From the NCBI RefSeq assembly GCF_003326675.1, contig NZ_JPWF01000005.1, forward strand, positions 271,083-335,082: a stretch of DNA of 64,000 bases. Reading direction: 5' to 3'. Below are positions 15,611-25,080 of this stretch, in pieces. Made by a program: the position numbers and the translations under genes. The stretch's first letter is position 1, and each line of letters opens with the position of its first letter. This DNA comes from Thalassospira profundimaris. Lineage in GTDB: Bacteria; Pseudomonadota; Alphaproteobacteria; Rhodospirillales; Thalassospiraceae. The notes beneath the pieces are model-generated. The model was not told the DNA's origin and did not search any database. It saw nothing but the letters and a program-made list of their open reading frames with translations.

Positions 15611-16318
15611 ATGTGCGCTGCGTCGGGGACTAGTCAGACAATCTTTACCGCTGATGATCTTGTTGATCAGAATATTGGCGCACTGGTCGCTTATTACCCG
15701 GGGGCCACATTGGTTTTCCGACAATACGGGATCGGGTTTTGCTGCCACGCGGACCAGACATTGAGTGAACTGGCCCTAAAAAAGGGGCTGGATGTCAATC
15801 TTGTCGCCAACGCGCTTTATCAACTTCCCAAAGGGCCGGTGAGTTTGCCAAATCCGAATGATACGGATGCCTTTATTGATTTCATTTTGACCCGCTATCA
15901 TCAGGTCCATCGCGACGAGATTGCCGAACTGGTCTTACTGGCCCGCAAGGTTGAAGCCGTTCATGGCGACCATCCCGATGTTCCTGCCGGGTTGGCAGAT
16001 GAATTGTTTGCGACCGCCGAAAATCTCGACATGCATATGGCCAAGGAGGAAGCAGTTTTGTTCCCCGCCATGCGCGAGATGCACAAAAATGGTGTCATAT
16101 CACCCGCATTGGCATTGCCAATTCATTGTATGAGAGAAGAGCACGATGATCACGGGCAGGCCATTCACCGCCTGCAGGAACTGACAAATAACTGCACAGT
16201 GCCAGAAGGCGTATGCGCCTCCTGGCGCGCGCTTTATAGCGGAACAGGCAAGCTGATCGAAGATCTGGTTGCCCACATGTATCTGGAAAACGCGATCCTG
16301 TTTCCGCAATTTGAATGA
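15611..16318 (+). CDS. ric: Ric/YtfE/DnrN-type di-iron protein, repair of iron centres
   Basis: 235 residues. The N-terminal 60 form the DUF542/ScdA domain with the conserved FCCH motif (QYGIGFCCHADQTL). The rest is a hemerythrin-like four-helix bundle with the histidine and glutamate ligands of a di-iron site (RYHQVHRDE, HMAKEEAVLFP, REEHDDHG, HMYLENAILFP). Family members restore iron-sulfur clusters damaged by nitric oxide; dnrN is its denitrifier name. GAGGA precedes the ATG. Single-gene unit with a DNR/FNR box upstream and a strong terminator downstream, placed between ubiTUV and norCB, as expected for NO-induced repair. Confidence 0.9.
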   Translation: MCAASGTSQTIFTADDLVDQNIGALVAYYPGATLVFRQYGIGFCCHADQTLSELALKKGLDVNLVANALYQLPKGPVSLPNPNDTDAFIDFILTRYHQVHRDEIAELVLLARKVEAVHGDHPDVPAGLADELFATAENLDMHMAKEEAVLFPAMREMHKNGVISPALALPIHCMREEHDDHGQAIHRLQELTNNCTVPEGVCASWRALYSGTGKLIEDLVAHMYLENAILFPQFE

Positions 16319-16370
16319 CCGTTTCAGGTATCTCCGGCCCTGTTTACAGATGTTTTCCCCGCTGCATTCT

Positions 16371-16397
16371 GCCCCGCCTTATGGCGGGGCTTTTTTT
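16371..16397 (+). terminator. Rho-independent terminator after ric
   Basis: GCCCCGCC and GGCGGGGC enclose a TTAT loop and are followed by seven T. It separates ric from norCB only a few bases before the norC box. Confidence 0.93.
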
Positions 16398-16400
16398 CGT

Positions 16401-16414
16401 TTGACGGTCGTCAA
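16401..16414 (+). promoter_or_regulatory. DNR/FNR-type box upstream of norC
   Basis: TTGACGGTCGTCAA lies 92 bases before the norC start and is the reverse complement of the sRNA box at 12581. I see no clear -10. Confidence 0.7.
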
Positions 16415-16506
16415 GGTGGAAAAACTTCGATCAGGAAAAGATGCGACGATGCCGTTTTGGGGACAGAGCGGCAATGAGTTGTCAATCGGAGTGAGGATTC
16501 GTTCAC

Positions 16507-16959
16507 ATGTCGGAGCGTCTGACAAAATCTGCTGCCCGAAACATTTTCTACGGCGGGACGATCTTCTTTCTGGTCATCTTTCTTGGACTGACTTTGCACA
16601 GTCACAACTACATCGTTAACGAGTCAACCAACGAAGACACGCTGACGGAATCGGTAGTGGCGGGCAAGCATATCTGGGAACGCAATTCCTGCATCAATTG
16701 TCACACATTGTTGGGGGAAGGTGCCTATTTCGCGCCCGAGCTTGGCAATGTCTGGGTGCGTTATGGCGGAAAGGATGACCCGGAAGGAGCACGCGACATG
16801 CTTAAAGCATGGATGCAAGCCCAGCCGAGCGGAATTGAGGGCCGCCGCCAAATGCCGCAGTTCAACCTGACAGATCGGGAACTTGATGAATTGGTCGACT
16901 TCCTGAAATGGACCAGTGAAATCGATACCCAGAACTGGCCGCCAAACGAGGCGGGATAA
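16507..16959 (+). CDS. norC: Nitric oxide reductase subunit C (membrane-anchored cytochrome c)
   Basis: 150 residues with one N-terminal transmembrane anchor (about 12-30) and one heme c motif, C62-I-N-C65-H66, within SCINCHTLLGEGAYFAPELGN, a NorC signature. The later MPQFNLTDRELDELVDFLKW supplies the methionine ligand region. It passes electrons from periplasmic cytochrome or cupredoxin to NorB. First gene of norCB; 26 bases separate it from norB. Confidence 0.97.
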   Translation: MSERLTKSAARNIFYGGTIFFLVIFLGLTLHSHNYIVNESTNEDTLTESVVAGKHIWERNSCINCHTLLGEGAYFAPELGNVWVRYGGKDDPEGARDMLKAWMQAQPSGIEGRRQMPQFNLTDRELDELVDFLKWTSEIDTQNWPPNEAG

Positions 16960-16985
16960 CCGGTTTTGAAGGAAACGAGGCTACA

Positions 16986-18329
16986 ATGAAATATCAATCA
17001 CAAAAGGTAGCGCTGTATTACATATATGGCGCACTGGCATTGTTCGCAGCCCAGATTCTGTTTGGTGTCGTTGCCGGCACTGTCTATGTCTTGCCGAATC
17101 TGTTTTCTGAAATATTGCCGTTTAACGTTATCCGGATGATCCACACCAACGCATTGATTGTGTGGTTGTTGATGGGCTATTTCGGGGCGGCTTATTATCT
17201 GCTTCCCGAAGAATGCGAAACCGAAATCCACAGCCCGAAACTGGCAATCATCCAGTTCTGGTTGTTCCTGATTGCAGCCGGTGCGGCTGTTGTCGGTTAT
17301 ATCTTTGGCATCCACGAAGGACGAGAGTTCCTTGAACAGCCCTTGCCGATCAAGGTCGGTATTGTTGTTGTGGCGCTTATGTTCCTCTACAACACGACCA
17401 TGACCTTGCTTAAAGGTCGGAAAACTGCTGTTTCCAACGTGTTGATGGTCGCGCTGTGGTTTGTCGCCCTGTTGTTCCTGTTTGCATTTTATAACCCGTC
17501 AAATCTGGCGGTGGATAAAATGTACTGGTGGTACGTCGTTCACCTTTGGGTCGAAGGCGTTTGGGAACTGATCATGGCGTCAATTCTGGCGTTTCTGATG
17601 ATCAAGATGACCGGTGTCGACCGTGAAGTGGTCGAGAAATGGCTTTATGTCATGGTCTCGCTGACGCTGTTTACCGGCATTCTGGGTACCGGACACCATT
17701 ATTACTGGATCGGAACGCCGGGTTACTGGCAGTGGATTGGCAACGTGTTCTCGACGCTTGAGGTCGTGCCATTCTTTGCCATGGTGGTGTTCTGTTTCTA
17801 CATGGTTTGGAAAGGCGGGCGGGATCATCCGAACAAGTCCGCATTGTTGTGGTCTTTGGGATGTTCGGTCATGGCGTTCTTTGGCGCAGGTGTGTGGGGT
17901 TTCATGCATACCCTGTCGTCGATCAACTATTACACGCATGGCACCCAGGTAACCGCGGCACATGGACATCTGGCCTTTTACGGGGCCTATGTGATGCTCA
18001 ATCTCGCGATATTTACCTATGCACTTCCTTACCTGCGCGGGCGCGAACCCTATAACCAGCAGCTCAATATGTGGGGGTTCTGGATTACGACCAGTGGCAT
18101 GGCATTCATGACCTTTACCCTGACCTTTGCCGGTGTTGTTCAAACTCACCTGCAACGTGTTCTGGGCATGAATTACATGGACGTCCAGGATCAGGTCGCC
18201 TTGTTCTACTGGATGCGGTTGGGATCGGGGATTGCTGTTTTGATCGGGGTGACCTTCATTATCTGGGCTTTGGTGGTGCCGCCGCGTGCCGCTTCTGTCC
18301 GGGCAAAGATCAGTCAACCCGCCGAATGA
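16986..18329 (+). CDS. norB: Nitric oxide reductase subunit B (catalytic, cNOR)
   Basis: 447 residues and about twelve transmembrane helices of the heme-copper oxidase superfamily. It reduces two NO to N2O at a heme b3/non-heme iron site in the inner membrane. Recognisable pieces are the HTNALIVWLLMGYFGAAYYL helix, HLWVEGVWELIMASI and TGHHYYWIGTPGYWQWIG, with conserved histidines and the NorB-specific glutamates. It needs NorC as partner. AAGGAAACGAGG precedes the ATG. A strong hairpin terminator follows before norQ. Confidence 0.97.
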   Translation: MKYQSQKVALYYIYGALALFAAQILFGVVAGTVYVLPNLFSEILPFNVIRMIHTNALIVWLLMGYFGAAYYLLPEECETEIHSPKLAIIQFWLFLIAAGAAVVGYIFGIHEGREFLEQPLPIKVGIVVVALMFLYNTTMTLLKGRKTAVSNVLMVALWFVALLFLFAFYNPSNLAVDKMYWWYVVHLWVEGVWELIMASILAFLMIKMTGVDREVVEKWLYVMVSLTLFTGILGTGHHYYWIGTPGYWQWIGNVFSTLEVVPFFAMVVFCFYMVWKGGRDHPNKSALLWSLGCSVMAFFGAGVWGFMHTLSSINYYTHGTQVTAAHGHLAFYGAYVMLNLAIFTYALPYLRGREPYNQQLNMWGFWITTSGMAFMTFTLTFAGVVQTHLQRVLGMNYMDVQDQVALFYWMRLGSGIAVLIGVTFIIWALVVPPRAASVRAKISQPAE

Positions 18330-18387
18330 CGGCAATCAAGTCAGTGTGTCGTATTTCGTGCTTTTTATAAGCCGAGACATGCTGCGG

Positions 18388-18428
18388 ATAACGGCCGGTT
18401 GGTTCCCGCTAACCGGCCGTTATGTTTT
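18388..18428 (+). terminator. Strong terminator or attenuator between norB and norQ
   Basis: ATAACGGCCGGTT (18388-18400) and AACCGGCCGTTAT (18411-18423) form a perfect 13-bp stem with a 10-base loop, followed by GTTTTT. It should make norQDEF expression a fraction of norCB unless a second promoter exists in 18424-18457. Confidence 0.85.
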
Positions 18429-18457
18429 TCGGGTTATCGAGCGACAGGAGCACAGAG

Positions 18458-19267
18458 ATGTCCAGCGCCCTTAAGGAATTCACACCCAAAGCCGATGTTC
18501 CCTTCTATCAGGCCACCGGTCACGAAGAGCAACTTTTCGAAACTGCCTGGCAGCGTAAATTGCCGCTTTTGCTAAAGGGGCCAACAGGATGCGGGAAGAC
18601 GCGCTTTGTCTCGCACATGGCGGCCAAACTTGGCGTCCCGCTTTATACCGTATCGTGTCACGACGATTTGACAGCAGCTGATTTAACGGGACGCTACCTG
18701 ATCAAGGGCGGGGAAACTGTCTGGGTTGACGGGCCTTTGACGCGGGCTGTCCGTCATGGCGGAATTTGTTATTTGGATGAAGTTGTCGAAGCACGCAAAG
18801 ACGTTACCGTGGTGCTTCATCCTTTAACCGATGACCGGCGTTTGCTGCCACTTGATCGCACCGGGGAACTTCTAGAGGCGCCGGATAATTTCATGCTCGT
18901 GGTGTCTTATAACCCCGGATATCAGAACCTTCTCAAGCAGCTCAAACCATCAACGCGTCAACGTTTTCTGGCCGCAGAGTTTGATTTCCCGGACGCCCGG
19001 ACCGAAACCGATATTCTGATGCGTGAAACCGGTATTGATCACGATGCCGCCGAAATTCTGGTGCGTATTGCCGGTGCAATCCGAAACCTTGCCGGTGTTG
19101 ATCTGGAAGAAGCGGCCTCAACCCGGTTGCTGATCTATTGTGCGACACTTTTAAAAGCCGGTGTGTCCTTTGATGATGCGGTAAAGGCCGCCATCGTAGA
19201 ACCGCTAAGCGATGATGCAGACATCAAAGCTGGCTTGCATGAAGCCATTGGCATCATTCGTGGTTAA
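18458..19267 (+). CDS. norQ: NorQ, MoxR-type AAA+ ATPase for NOR activation
   Basis: 269 residues with Walker A GPTGCGKT, a Walker B region CYLDEVVEARKDV and sensor region VSYNPGYQNLLKQLKPSTRQRF, all typical of the MoxR/CbbQ/NorQ group. With NorD it inserts or activates the non-heme iron of NorB. The start at 18458 is chosen because AGGAG is just upstream; the frame continues upstream only into the terminator. 17 bases before norD. Confidence 0.93.
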   Translation: MSSALKEFTPKADVPFYQATGHEEQLFETAWQRKLPLLLKGPTGCGKTRFVSHMAAKLGVPLYTVSCHDDLTAADLTGRYLIKGGETVWVDGPLTRAVRHGGICYLDEVVEARKDVTVVLHPLTDDRRLLPLDRTGELLEAPDNFMLVVSYNPGYQNLLKQLKPSTRQRFLAAEFDFPDARTETDILMRETGIDHDAAEILVRIAGAIRNLAGVDLEEAASTRLLIYCATLLKAGVSFDDAVKAAIVEPLSDDADIKAGLHEAIGIIRG

Positions 19268-19284
19268 GCACCGGGGGCGATGAC

Positions 19285-21258
19285 ATGAGTTTCGATTTTC
19301 TGGAATTTGAAGAACAGGTCGGGATGTTGTGGCACCGGATTGCATCGCGCAATCAGGAAAGCTATCGCGAATATACCGAAAGTGCCGTCCGTTTTTCCGA
19401 ACTTCGGGCAAGTTTACCTGTCCTGTTTCGGGCACTGGGCGGTAACCCTGCGCTTGAATTTTCTCAAATCGATAAACGGGTCTCAACCCATAGACTGGGT
19501 TGGCGGCAACGGATCGGTCTGGTGGACGAACAGATTGCAATGGCGGAAATGAACGAGATTGCAGTGAAAATGCCGCCTGCGATTGCATTGTTTCCGTCAC
19601 CTGCGCTTAATCGTGATCTGTATATCTGGTATATGGCGTGGTTTGCGACGTCATCTCCGATACGGGTCCCGGACGCGATAAAGCACGATCCCTTTGCATC
19701 CGATATCTTGCGGCTTGTTCATGCGATGCAAACAGACCGGGCCTTGCAACAGGTATTTCCCGGTATTGCCGCGATGCGCAATCGACTTTACGCCGCGTTT
19801 TGTCAATTGCGACCGGCTCGGCGTTTGCCTGCACTTGAACAGAAAGTTGAAGACTGTGTTCTGGCATTTCTGCGCGGCGGGGATACCGGGATAGAAAACC
19901 CGTTTCAGGCTTTGCTTGATGCATGTTGTCAAAACGAAGCTGAAATTTCTGAACTGATCGCTGCATCCGGCTTAAGGCCACACCGTTATGCGCCGTTCCT
20001 TCCGGTTCCTTTATGGGGGGAGGCAATCTGTGTCGGAACCTCCAGTCGGAGTAACGACAATGATCCCGATGAAACGGATGAGCAGGCACAAGACGGAAAT
20101 CAGGAACGAAAAAAGCGTGCCCGTCGACGCAAGAATGATCAGGCGGGTCGCAATGATCCGCTGGCACTGAACCGGTTTGAGAAAATCATTTCGATTGCTG
20201 AAATGGTCAATGTGAACCGGCCAATGGATGACGAAGACGAACAGGATGCCCGCAAGGCAGCAGACGAGCTTGAGGAAATGGAGATTTCCGACTGCAAACG
20301 GAAAGCTGCTACCAAGCTTCGCTTTGATCTTGATCTTCCGCCGCGTGATGCGGATGACGGCAAGCTGATAGGTGAATGGACCTATCCGGAATGGGATTAC
20401 CGTCAACAAAGCTATCGCCCGGACTTTTGTAAAGTGGTCATGCAATCGGGTGATGAAACCGTCAGCGACACAGATATCTGGCAACCGGGGGAACTGGAAC
20501 GTCAGCAGATCCGCAAGATCCGGCGTCAGTTCGAGGCATTCCGCCCCCGGCATCAAGTTTTGCGCGGGCAGTTCGATGGTTCCGAACTCGATCTTGAAGC
20601 CCTTGTCCGTGCCCAATGTGACCGTCAGGGCAGTGGGGAACTTAATAACCGCATTTATCTGAATACTGTCCGTCGCGCTCGCGATTTGTCGGTGGCTGTT
20701 TTGATCGACGTGTCACTTTCAACGGATGCCTGGATCAAGGACAACCGTGTACTTGATGTTGAAAAGCAGGCCTTGTCGGTTCTTGCCAGTGGACTGGATG
20801 CCTGTGGCGATGATTTCGGGGTTTACAGTTTCACTTCGCGCAGGCGCGAATGGGTGCGCATCAATGCAATTAAGGGCTTTGATGAAAACTGGTCACCGCT
20901 ATGCCAGCAGCGCATTCAAAAACTAAGACCCGGTTACTATACCCGCCTTGGCACAGCCATTCGCCATATGGGAAAATTGCTCGAAGAACGTCCGCATCAA
21001 CATCGGTTGATGTTGGTGATTACCGATGGCAAGCCCAACGATATTGATCATTACGAAGGGCGTTATGGCATCGAAGACAGCCGTCGCGCTGTTCGCGAGT
21101 GTCGCAAAGCGGGGCTGGGACTTTTCGGTGTGACGGTGGATCGCAGGGCCCAGGATTATTTCCCCTATATTTTTGGTGCGGGTGGTCATGCCATCGTTGC
21201 ACGGCTTGAAAATCTTCCGGCCGCATTGCCGCGCATCTATCGACAACTGGTGTGCTGA
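19285..21258 (+). CDS. norD: NorD, von Willebrand A-domain NOR activation protein
   Basis: 657 residues. The C-terminal 200 residues are a VWA domain with an intact MIDAS motif (DVSLS). The middle is a long acidic/basic low-complexity linker (about 255-360). The N-terminal 230 residues are the NorD/CbbO helical domain. It works with NorQ as a metal-loading chaperone pair on NorCB. The stop is 1 base before the norE start. Confidence 0.93.
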   Translation: MSFDFLEFEEQVGMLWHRIASRNQESYREYTESAVRFSELRASLPVLFRALGGNPALEFSQIDKRVSTHRLGWRQRIGLVDEQIAMAEMNEIAVKMPPAIALFPSPALNRDLYIWYMAWFATSSPIRVPDAIKHDPFASDILRLVHAMQTDRALQQVFPGIAAMRNRLYAAFCQLRPARRLPALEQKVEDCVLAFLRGGDTGIENPFQALLDACCQNEAEISELIAASGLRPHRYAPFLPVPLWGEAICVGTSSRSNDNDPDETDEQAQDGNQERKKRARRRKNDQAGRNDPLALNRFEKIISIAEMVNVNRPMDDEDEQDARKAADELEEMEISDCKRKAATKLRFDLDLPPRDADDGKLIGEWTYPEWDYRQQSYRPDFCKVVMQSGDETVSDTDIWQPGELERQQIRKIRRQFEAFRPRHQVLRGQFDGSELDLEALVRAQCDRQGSGELNNRIYLNTVRRARDLSVAVLIDVSLSTDAWIKDNRVLDVEKQALSVLASGLDACGDDFGVYSFTSRRREWVRINAIKGFDENWSPLCQQRIQKLRPGYYTRLGTAIRHMGKLLEERPHQHRLMLVITDGKPNDIDHYEGRYGIEDSRRAVRECRKAGLGLFGVTVDRRAQDYFPYIFGAGGHAIVARLENLPAALPRIYRQLVC

Positions 21259-21259
21259 C

Positions 21260-21853
21260 ATGACGGCCCAAACCCAACTGAGTTCAGGCGCAGAAGATAA
21301 CGACACGGCATCCTGGGGTGGACTGGAACTTTTGCCCGGTCACCCGATCATGTGGGTTCTGATTTTGTCGGAACTGGTGGTTTTTGGCGCGTTTCTTCTG
21401 ACATTTTCGGGCGCGCGCGTTGTTGATCCACAAGGGTTTGCTCAGGATCAGATGCAGCTTGATCGTCTTGCCGGTGGCATCAATACACTTGTGCTTCTTA
21501 CCAGCGGTCTTTTTGCAGTCTTTGCCATCCAGGCGGTGAATACGGGTAACATATGCCGTTCTCGGCTTTGGCTTGTTCTGGCATCGCTTGGCGGTGCAAT
21601 CTTTCTTATCATCAAGATGATCGAGTATAGGGCAAAGTTTGATGCCGGTATCGGTCTTGAAAGCAGCACGTTTTTCACACTTTATTTTCTGATCACCGGG
21701 TTTCATGCCCTGCATGTTGTTCTGGGGATCGGAATATTGATGGTTGTTGCAATCTGGCCAAGCCGGATCAATGTCGAAACCGGTGCGGCATTCTGGCACA
21801 TGGTCGATATGGTCTGGGTCCTTGTTTTCCCGGTGATCTATCTGGTGCGGTAA
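21260..21853 (+). CDS. norE: NorE, cytochrome oxidase subunit III-like protein
   Basis: 197 residues with five hydrophobic segments and the subunit III patterns HPIMWVLILSEL and FHALHVVLGIGIL. NorE is not part of the isolated NOR but supports its activity in Paracoccus-type clusters. The ATG at 21260 begins one base after the norD stop; the frame extends upstream into norD, but that is shadow. Six bases separate its stop from norF. Confidence 0.9.
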   Translation: MTAQTQLSSGAEDNDTASWGGLELLPGHPIMWVLILSELVVFGAFLLTFSGARVVDPQGFAQDQMQLDRLAGGINTLVLLTSGLFAVFAIQAVNTGNICRSRLWLVLASLGGAIFLIIKMIEYRAKFDAGIGLESSTFFTLYFLITGFHALHVVLGIGILMVVAIWPSRINVETGAAFWHMVDMVWVLVFPVIYLVR

Positions 21854-21859
21854 GGGCAT

Positions 21860-22219
21860 ATGAAAAAGAGTCTTGAGATCACCGATGTTGCGGCCATCGA
21901 TATGGCCGGTTCATGCATCGCCTCTGTACGCACTGCTTGCGTCGTTTGGGGGATCGCAAGCATCACAACATTGATCGCAGTCATTCTGGCACTGGGTGAC
22001 AATGCGGTTGAACCAATCACGCTAAACATGTTTGCCACAGGATTTATCGTTGCGGTCGGATGCATCAAGGCCGCGTTGATTTTGCGATATTATCTTGGTC
22101 TTGGCCCTGCCGCGGGCAGTTGGCGGGCGATGTTTATTGCATTTCTGATTGTTATTTTTCTTGGTGTTCTTGCTGCTCAGGGCGTGGTGATCCTGATGAC
22201 GCCCCAAGCAGCAAGCTGA
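21860..22219 (+). CDS. norF: NorF, small membrane protein of the nor operon (COX4-like)
   Basis: 119 residues with three hydrophobic helices. The segment FATGFIVAVGCIKAALILRYYLGLG is the cytochrome oxidase subunit IV-like core seen in NorF proteins. AAGGGC precedes the ATG. Last gene of norCB-QDEF. Its stop is only 12 bases from the stop of convergent nirN, and no terminator is visible between them. Confidence 0.8.
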   Translation: MKKSLEITDVAAIDMAGSCIASVRTACVVWGIASITTLIAVILALGDNAVEPITLNMFATGFIVAVGCIKAALILRYYLGLGPAAGSWRAMFIAFLIVIFLGVLAAQGVVILMTPQAAS

Positions 22220-22231
22220 TTGCGCTCAGCT

Positions 22232-23839
22232 CTAGTGGCTGGTGCCTTCCGAGTAGGTGATCTTGTTAAAGACATTGTATTTGCCAACCGGCTTTTTCAT
22301 CGGCAGGCGTTTGATTTCTTCAAACGTATTGGCGTCGTAAACAATCACCGCACCGTCATCATCCCAGATCGAAAGCAGTGCGTGTGTTCCACTGCGATCA
22401 AATTCGACATGGGCGGCCACTTTTCCCGGTTCCGGGCGCAAGGTTTTGACAATTTCGAGGGTCCGTTTGTCGATGATATGTACGGCATCCTTGTTTGGCC
22501 CGAAAAACACATCGACCCAGGCATAGGGCGTGTTTTCATGACTGCGGGTAAAGAAGCCCGGGCCCAGTGTCTCGATGACCTTGATCGTTTCCCAGCTTTC
22601 CATATCAATGACGCTGATTTTCGGATCTTTGAGGTGCGGGGTGGCAAGAACCGGCCGACCTTGATACTCAAAGGTAATGCCGGAACCAAGATGGGGCATG
22701 CCTTCAAGGGCAATATCGGCAATTTTGCGTCCGATATTCAGGTTGATGACCTGTCCGTCGCGTCCATTGCGCGCCGCCCCCACCAGATAACGGTAATCCT
22801 GATCAAAAAAGAAATCGTCCAACCCGTCATCAAGCCGGATGCGTCGAACCGGGAACGGGCCATATTGGACATCAAGTGCTTCGACCATGTTTGCTTCGTA
22901 ATTATGGACAAAGCCTGGATAAACCGGTTGCGGAGTATCGGCATAGGATATTTCCCAGACTTCGGGAAAATCTTTCAGGGCGATAATGAAGCTTTGTCTT
23001 GGGGGTGCTGTATAAACCGCAGAAACGCGTGATGATTGGCCGTGGTCCCCATCCACCGGGATCTGTTTGATCGGGCGTAGATCACGGGCATCAAGCAAAA
23101 CCAGTGTATGGGGTAACATATTGCCCGCCATCAGGTATCGTCCGTCGTCCGACACCGCAACGTTGCGGGTGTTCACCCCGACGCGGATTTCGGCAACGGT
23201 TTGAAGGGAATACAGATCGTACATCTGGACCCAGCCATCGCGTGAGGCCAGATAGACAAACCGGCCATCCGGGGAATATTTAGCACCTCCATGAAGGGCA
23301 AACCGGGTAGGAAATCGATCAAGGGGCGTAAAGGTGTCGCCATCAAGAATGGTGATATGGTGATCGCCGGCCTCGACCACGGTAAACAGATTTAACGGAT
23401 CGGCCGTGAACTTCGGTTTGACCGGCAACTGATTGGGTTCGACGAACACGGTGTGGCTGTCGATGATGTTGGCCATATTCCAGGATGGCGTTTCTGAAAG
23501 TGGTTGGCGCAACCAGCTTGCCAAAAGATCAATCTCTGTCTTGTTCAGGACTTGATCGAATGCCGGCATCTGCGTTGCGGCCCGTCCATTTGAAATAACA
23601 TCGTTCAGCATGCTGCCGCGCAATCGCGTAAGGCTTTCGGGCAACAATGCTGGCCCCATCCCGCCAAGTCGATCCCCGTTGTGGCAAGCGGCACAATGCG
23701 TTCCATAAAGTGCGTTGGCGTCTGCAAATTGTGATGATGTTAATGCTGCATCATCGGCCCGTGCCACTGCCTGAAAGCAGATCAGCATTGTCGCAGCCAT
23801 CAGTGTCGAGCGGAATGGCTGAAAAGTTACCTTGGGCAT
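22232..23839 (-). CDS. nirN: NirN, dihydro-heme d1 dehydrogenase
   Basis: 535 residues: Sec signal peptide (about 1-28, ending VARA), a cytochrome c domain with CAACH, then an eight-bladed heme-d1-type beta-propeller. It resembles NirS but is a biosynthetic enzyme that performs the last oxidation of dihydro-heme d1 in the periplasm before transfer to NirS. Last gene of the nir operon. It overlaps nirJ by 13 bases and converges on norF. Confidence 0.92.
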   Translation of the reverse strand: MPKVTFQPFRSTLMAATMLICFQAVARADDAALTSSQFADANALYGTHCAACHNGDRLGGMGPALLPESLTRLRGSMLNDVISNGRAATQMPAFDQVLNKTEIDLLASWLRQPLSETPSWNMANIIDSHTVFVEPNQLPVKPKFTADPLNLFTVVEAGDHHITILDGDTFTPLDRFPTRFALHGGAKYSPDGRFVYLASRDGWVQMYDLYSLQTVAEIRVGVNTRNVAVSDDGRYLMAGNMLPHTLVLLDARDLRPIKQIPVDGDHGQSSRVSAVYTAPPRQSFIIALKDFPEVWEISYADTPQPVYPGFVHNYEANMVEALDVQYGPFPVRRIRLDDGLDDFFFDQDYRYLVGAARNGRDGQVINLNIGRKIADIALEGMPHLGSGITFEYQGRPVLATPHLKDPKISVIDMESWETIKVIETLGPGFFTRSHENTPYAWVDVFFGPNKDAVHIIDKRTLEIVKTLRPEPGKVAAHVEFDRSGTHALLSIWDDDGAVIVYDANTFEEIKRLPMKKPVGKYNVFNKITYSEGTSH

Positions 23840-25080
23840 GATGGGTACTCCACCTGACCCTGTCGTTTGGTCGCAGCAAAGGGAACTGTTTTGATCCGTT
23901 CGTACTGTCCGGATATGCCAAGTTCCCCATCATCAAGATAACACCCCGGATCTTCTGCCCAGGGATCACCTGTCAGCTGATAGGCGCGGGTACGTGTGTT
24001 GCCGCCGCAAATCTCGAGATATTTGCATTCGCCGCAGCGTCCCCCGACGGCGCGCGGTCGTTGCTTTAAACCGGCCAGCAAAGGGTCACTCGTGTCCTGC
24101 CAGATGTCTGAAAACGGACGTTGCAAAACATTGCCAAGCGTATGTTGCCACCACATGGTGTCGGGGTGGACATTGCCAAGATTGTCAATATTGGCAACAT
24201 TGACGCCTGACGCATTACCACCCCAGCGTTTCAGCAGATTGCCAATTTTCTCGGACGCGGCGGGGTAATTTTGATCAATCCAGAACTTCAGAAACACACC
24301 ATCGGCATCATTGTTACCCGTGACATAATCACGGTGAATGCCGGCTTTGATTTCAGCTTCGCAGCGGGCAAATATCATTAATAATGCCTCGCGCGTCATG
24401 TTGTAGAAGGCATGATCCTTGCGGTTGTGATTTCCCCGTCCAGCATAGTTCAGATGCGAGAAATAGAACTTGTCTATCTGTTCTCGTTCAACAAGATCAA
24501 GAAGGCCGGGAAGGTCCTGATAGTTTTCCCGTGTCATGGTAAAACGAATGCCAACAGGCAAGTCTGCATCCCGACAAAGACGTGCACCGCGTAATGCCAG
24601 ATCGAAACCACCCTCCAGACGGCGAAAATAGTCATGGGTTTCGTGAAGGCCGTCCAGGCTGATCCCGACATAGTCGTAATTGGCATTTGCGATCTGATCG
24701 ATGTTCTTGTCGTCAATCAGGGTGCCGTTACTTGAAAGTGCGACATAAAAACCAAGTTCCTTGGCATATGCCGAGATGTCAAAAATATCCGGCCGCATAA
24801 GAGGTTCGCCGCCGGACAGGATTAATACCGGGACATTGAAATCACGCAGATTTTCCATCGTTTTGAAAACTTGCGCGGTGGTCAGTTCACCCGGGAAATC
24901 TTTATCGACGGCGGATGCATAACAATGACGGCATGTCAGATTGCAACGCCGGATCAGGTTCCAGATCACCACAGGACCGCGATTTTGCAACGGCGCACGT
25001 GAACGTCTATCGGGGATTTCCGGAACAGAGCTGTCAGATATCTGAATTGCGGTTCGGATATATTGGCTTAGTCGCAACAT
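23827..25080 (-). CDS. nirJ: NirJ, radical SAM enzyme of heme d1 synthesis
   Basis: 417 residues with the radical SAM triad C46-x3-C50-x2-C53 (CNLTCRHC), SGGEPL motif 2, and a C-terminal cysteine cluster RCGECKYLEICGG for auxiliary iron-sulfur clusters. It removes the propionate groups of didecarboxysiroheme to install the d1 carbonyls. It overlaps nirH by 13 bases upstream and nirN by 13 bases downstream. Confidence 0.95.
   Translation of the reverse strand: MLRLSQYIRTAIQISDSSVPEIPDRRSRAPLQNRGPVVIWNLIRRCNLTCRHCYASAVDKDFPGELTTAQVFKTMENLRDFNVPVLILSGGEPLMRPDIFDISAYAKELGFYVALSSNGTLIDDKNIDQIANANYDYVGISLDGLHETHDYFRRLEGGFDLALRGARLCRDADLPVGIRFTMTRENYQDLPGLLDLVEREQIDKFYFSHLNYAGRGNHNRKDHAFYNMTREALLMIFARCEAEIKAGIHRDYVTGNNDADGVFLKFWIDQNYPAASEKIGNLLKRWGGNASGVNVANIDNLGNVHPDTMWWQHTLGNVLQRPFSDIWQDTSDPLLAGLKQRPRAVGGRCGECKYLEICGGNTRTRAYQLTGDPWAEDPGCYLDDGELGISGQYERIKTVPFAATKRQGQVEYPSCPR

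Noticed and set aside
22220..23032. Long open frames antisense to nirN, nosD (39047-39670), nosZ (40021-40965) and other nir/nos genes
   Set aside because: They mirror codon periodicity of well-identified genes on the other strand and show no start signals or domains.
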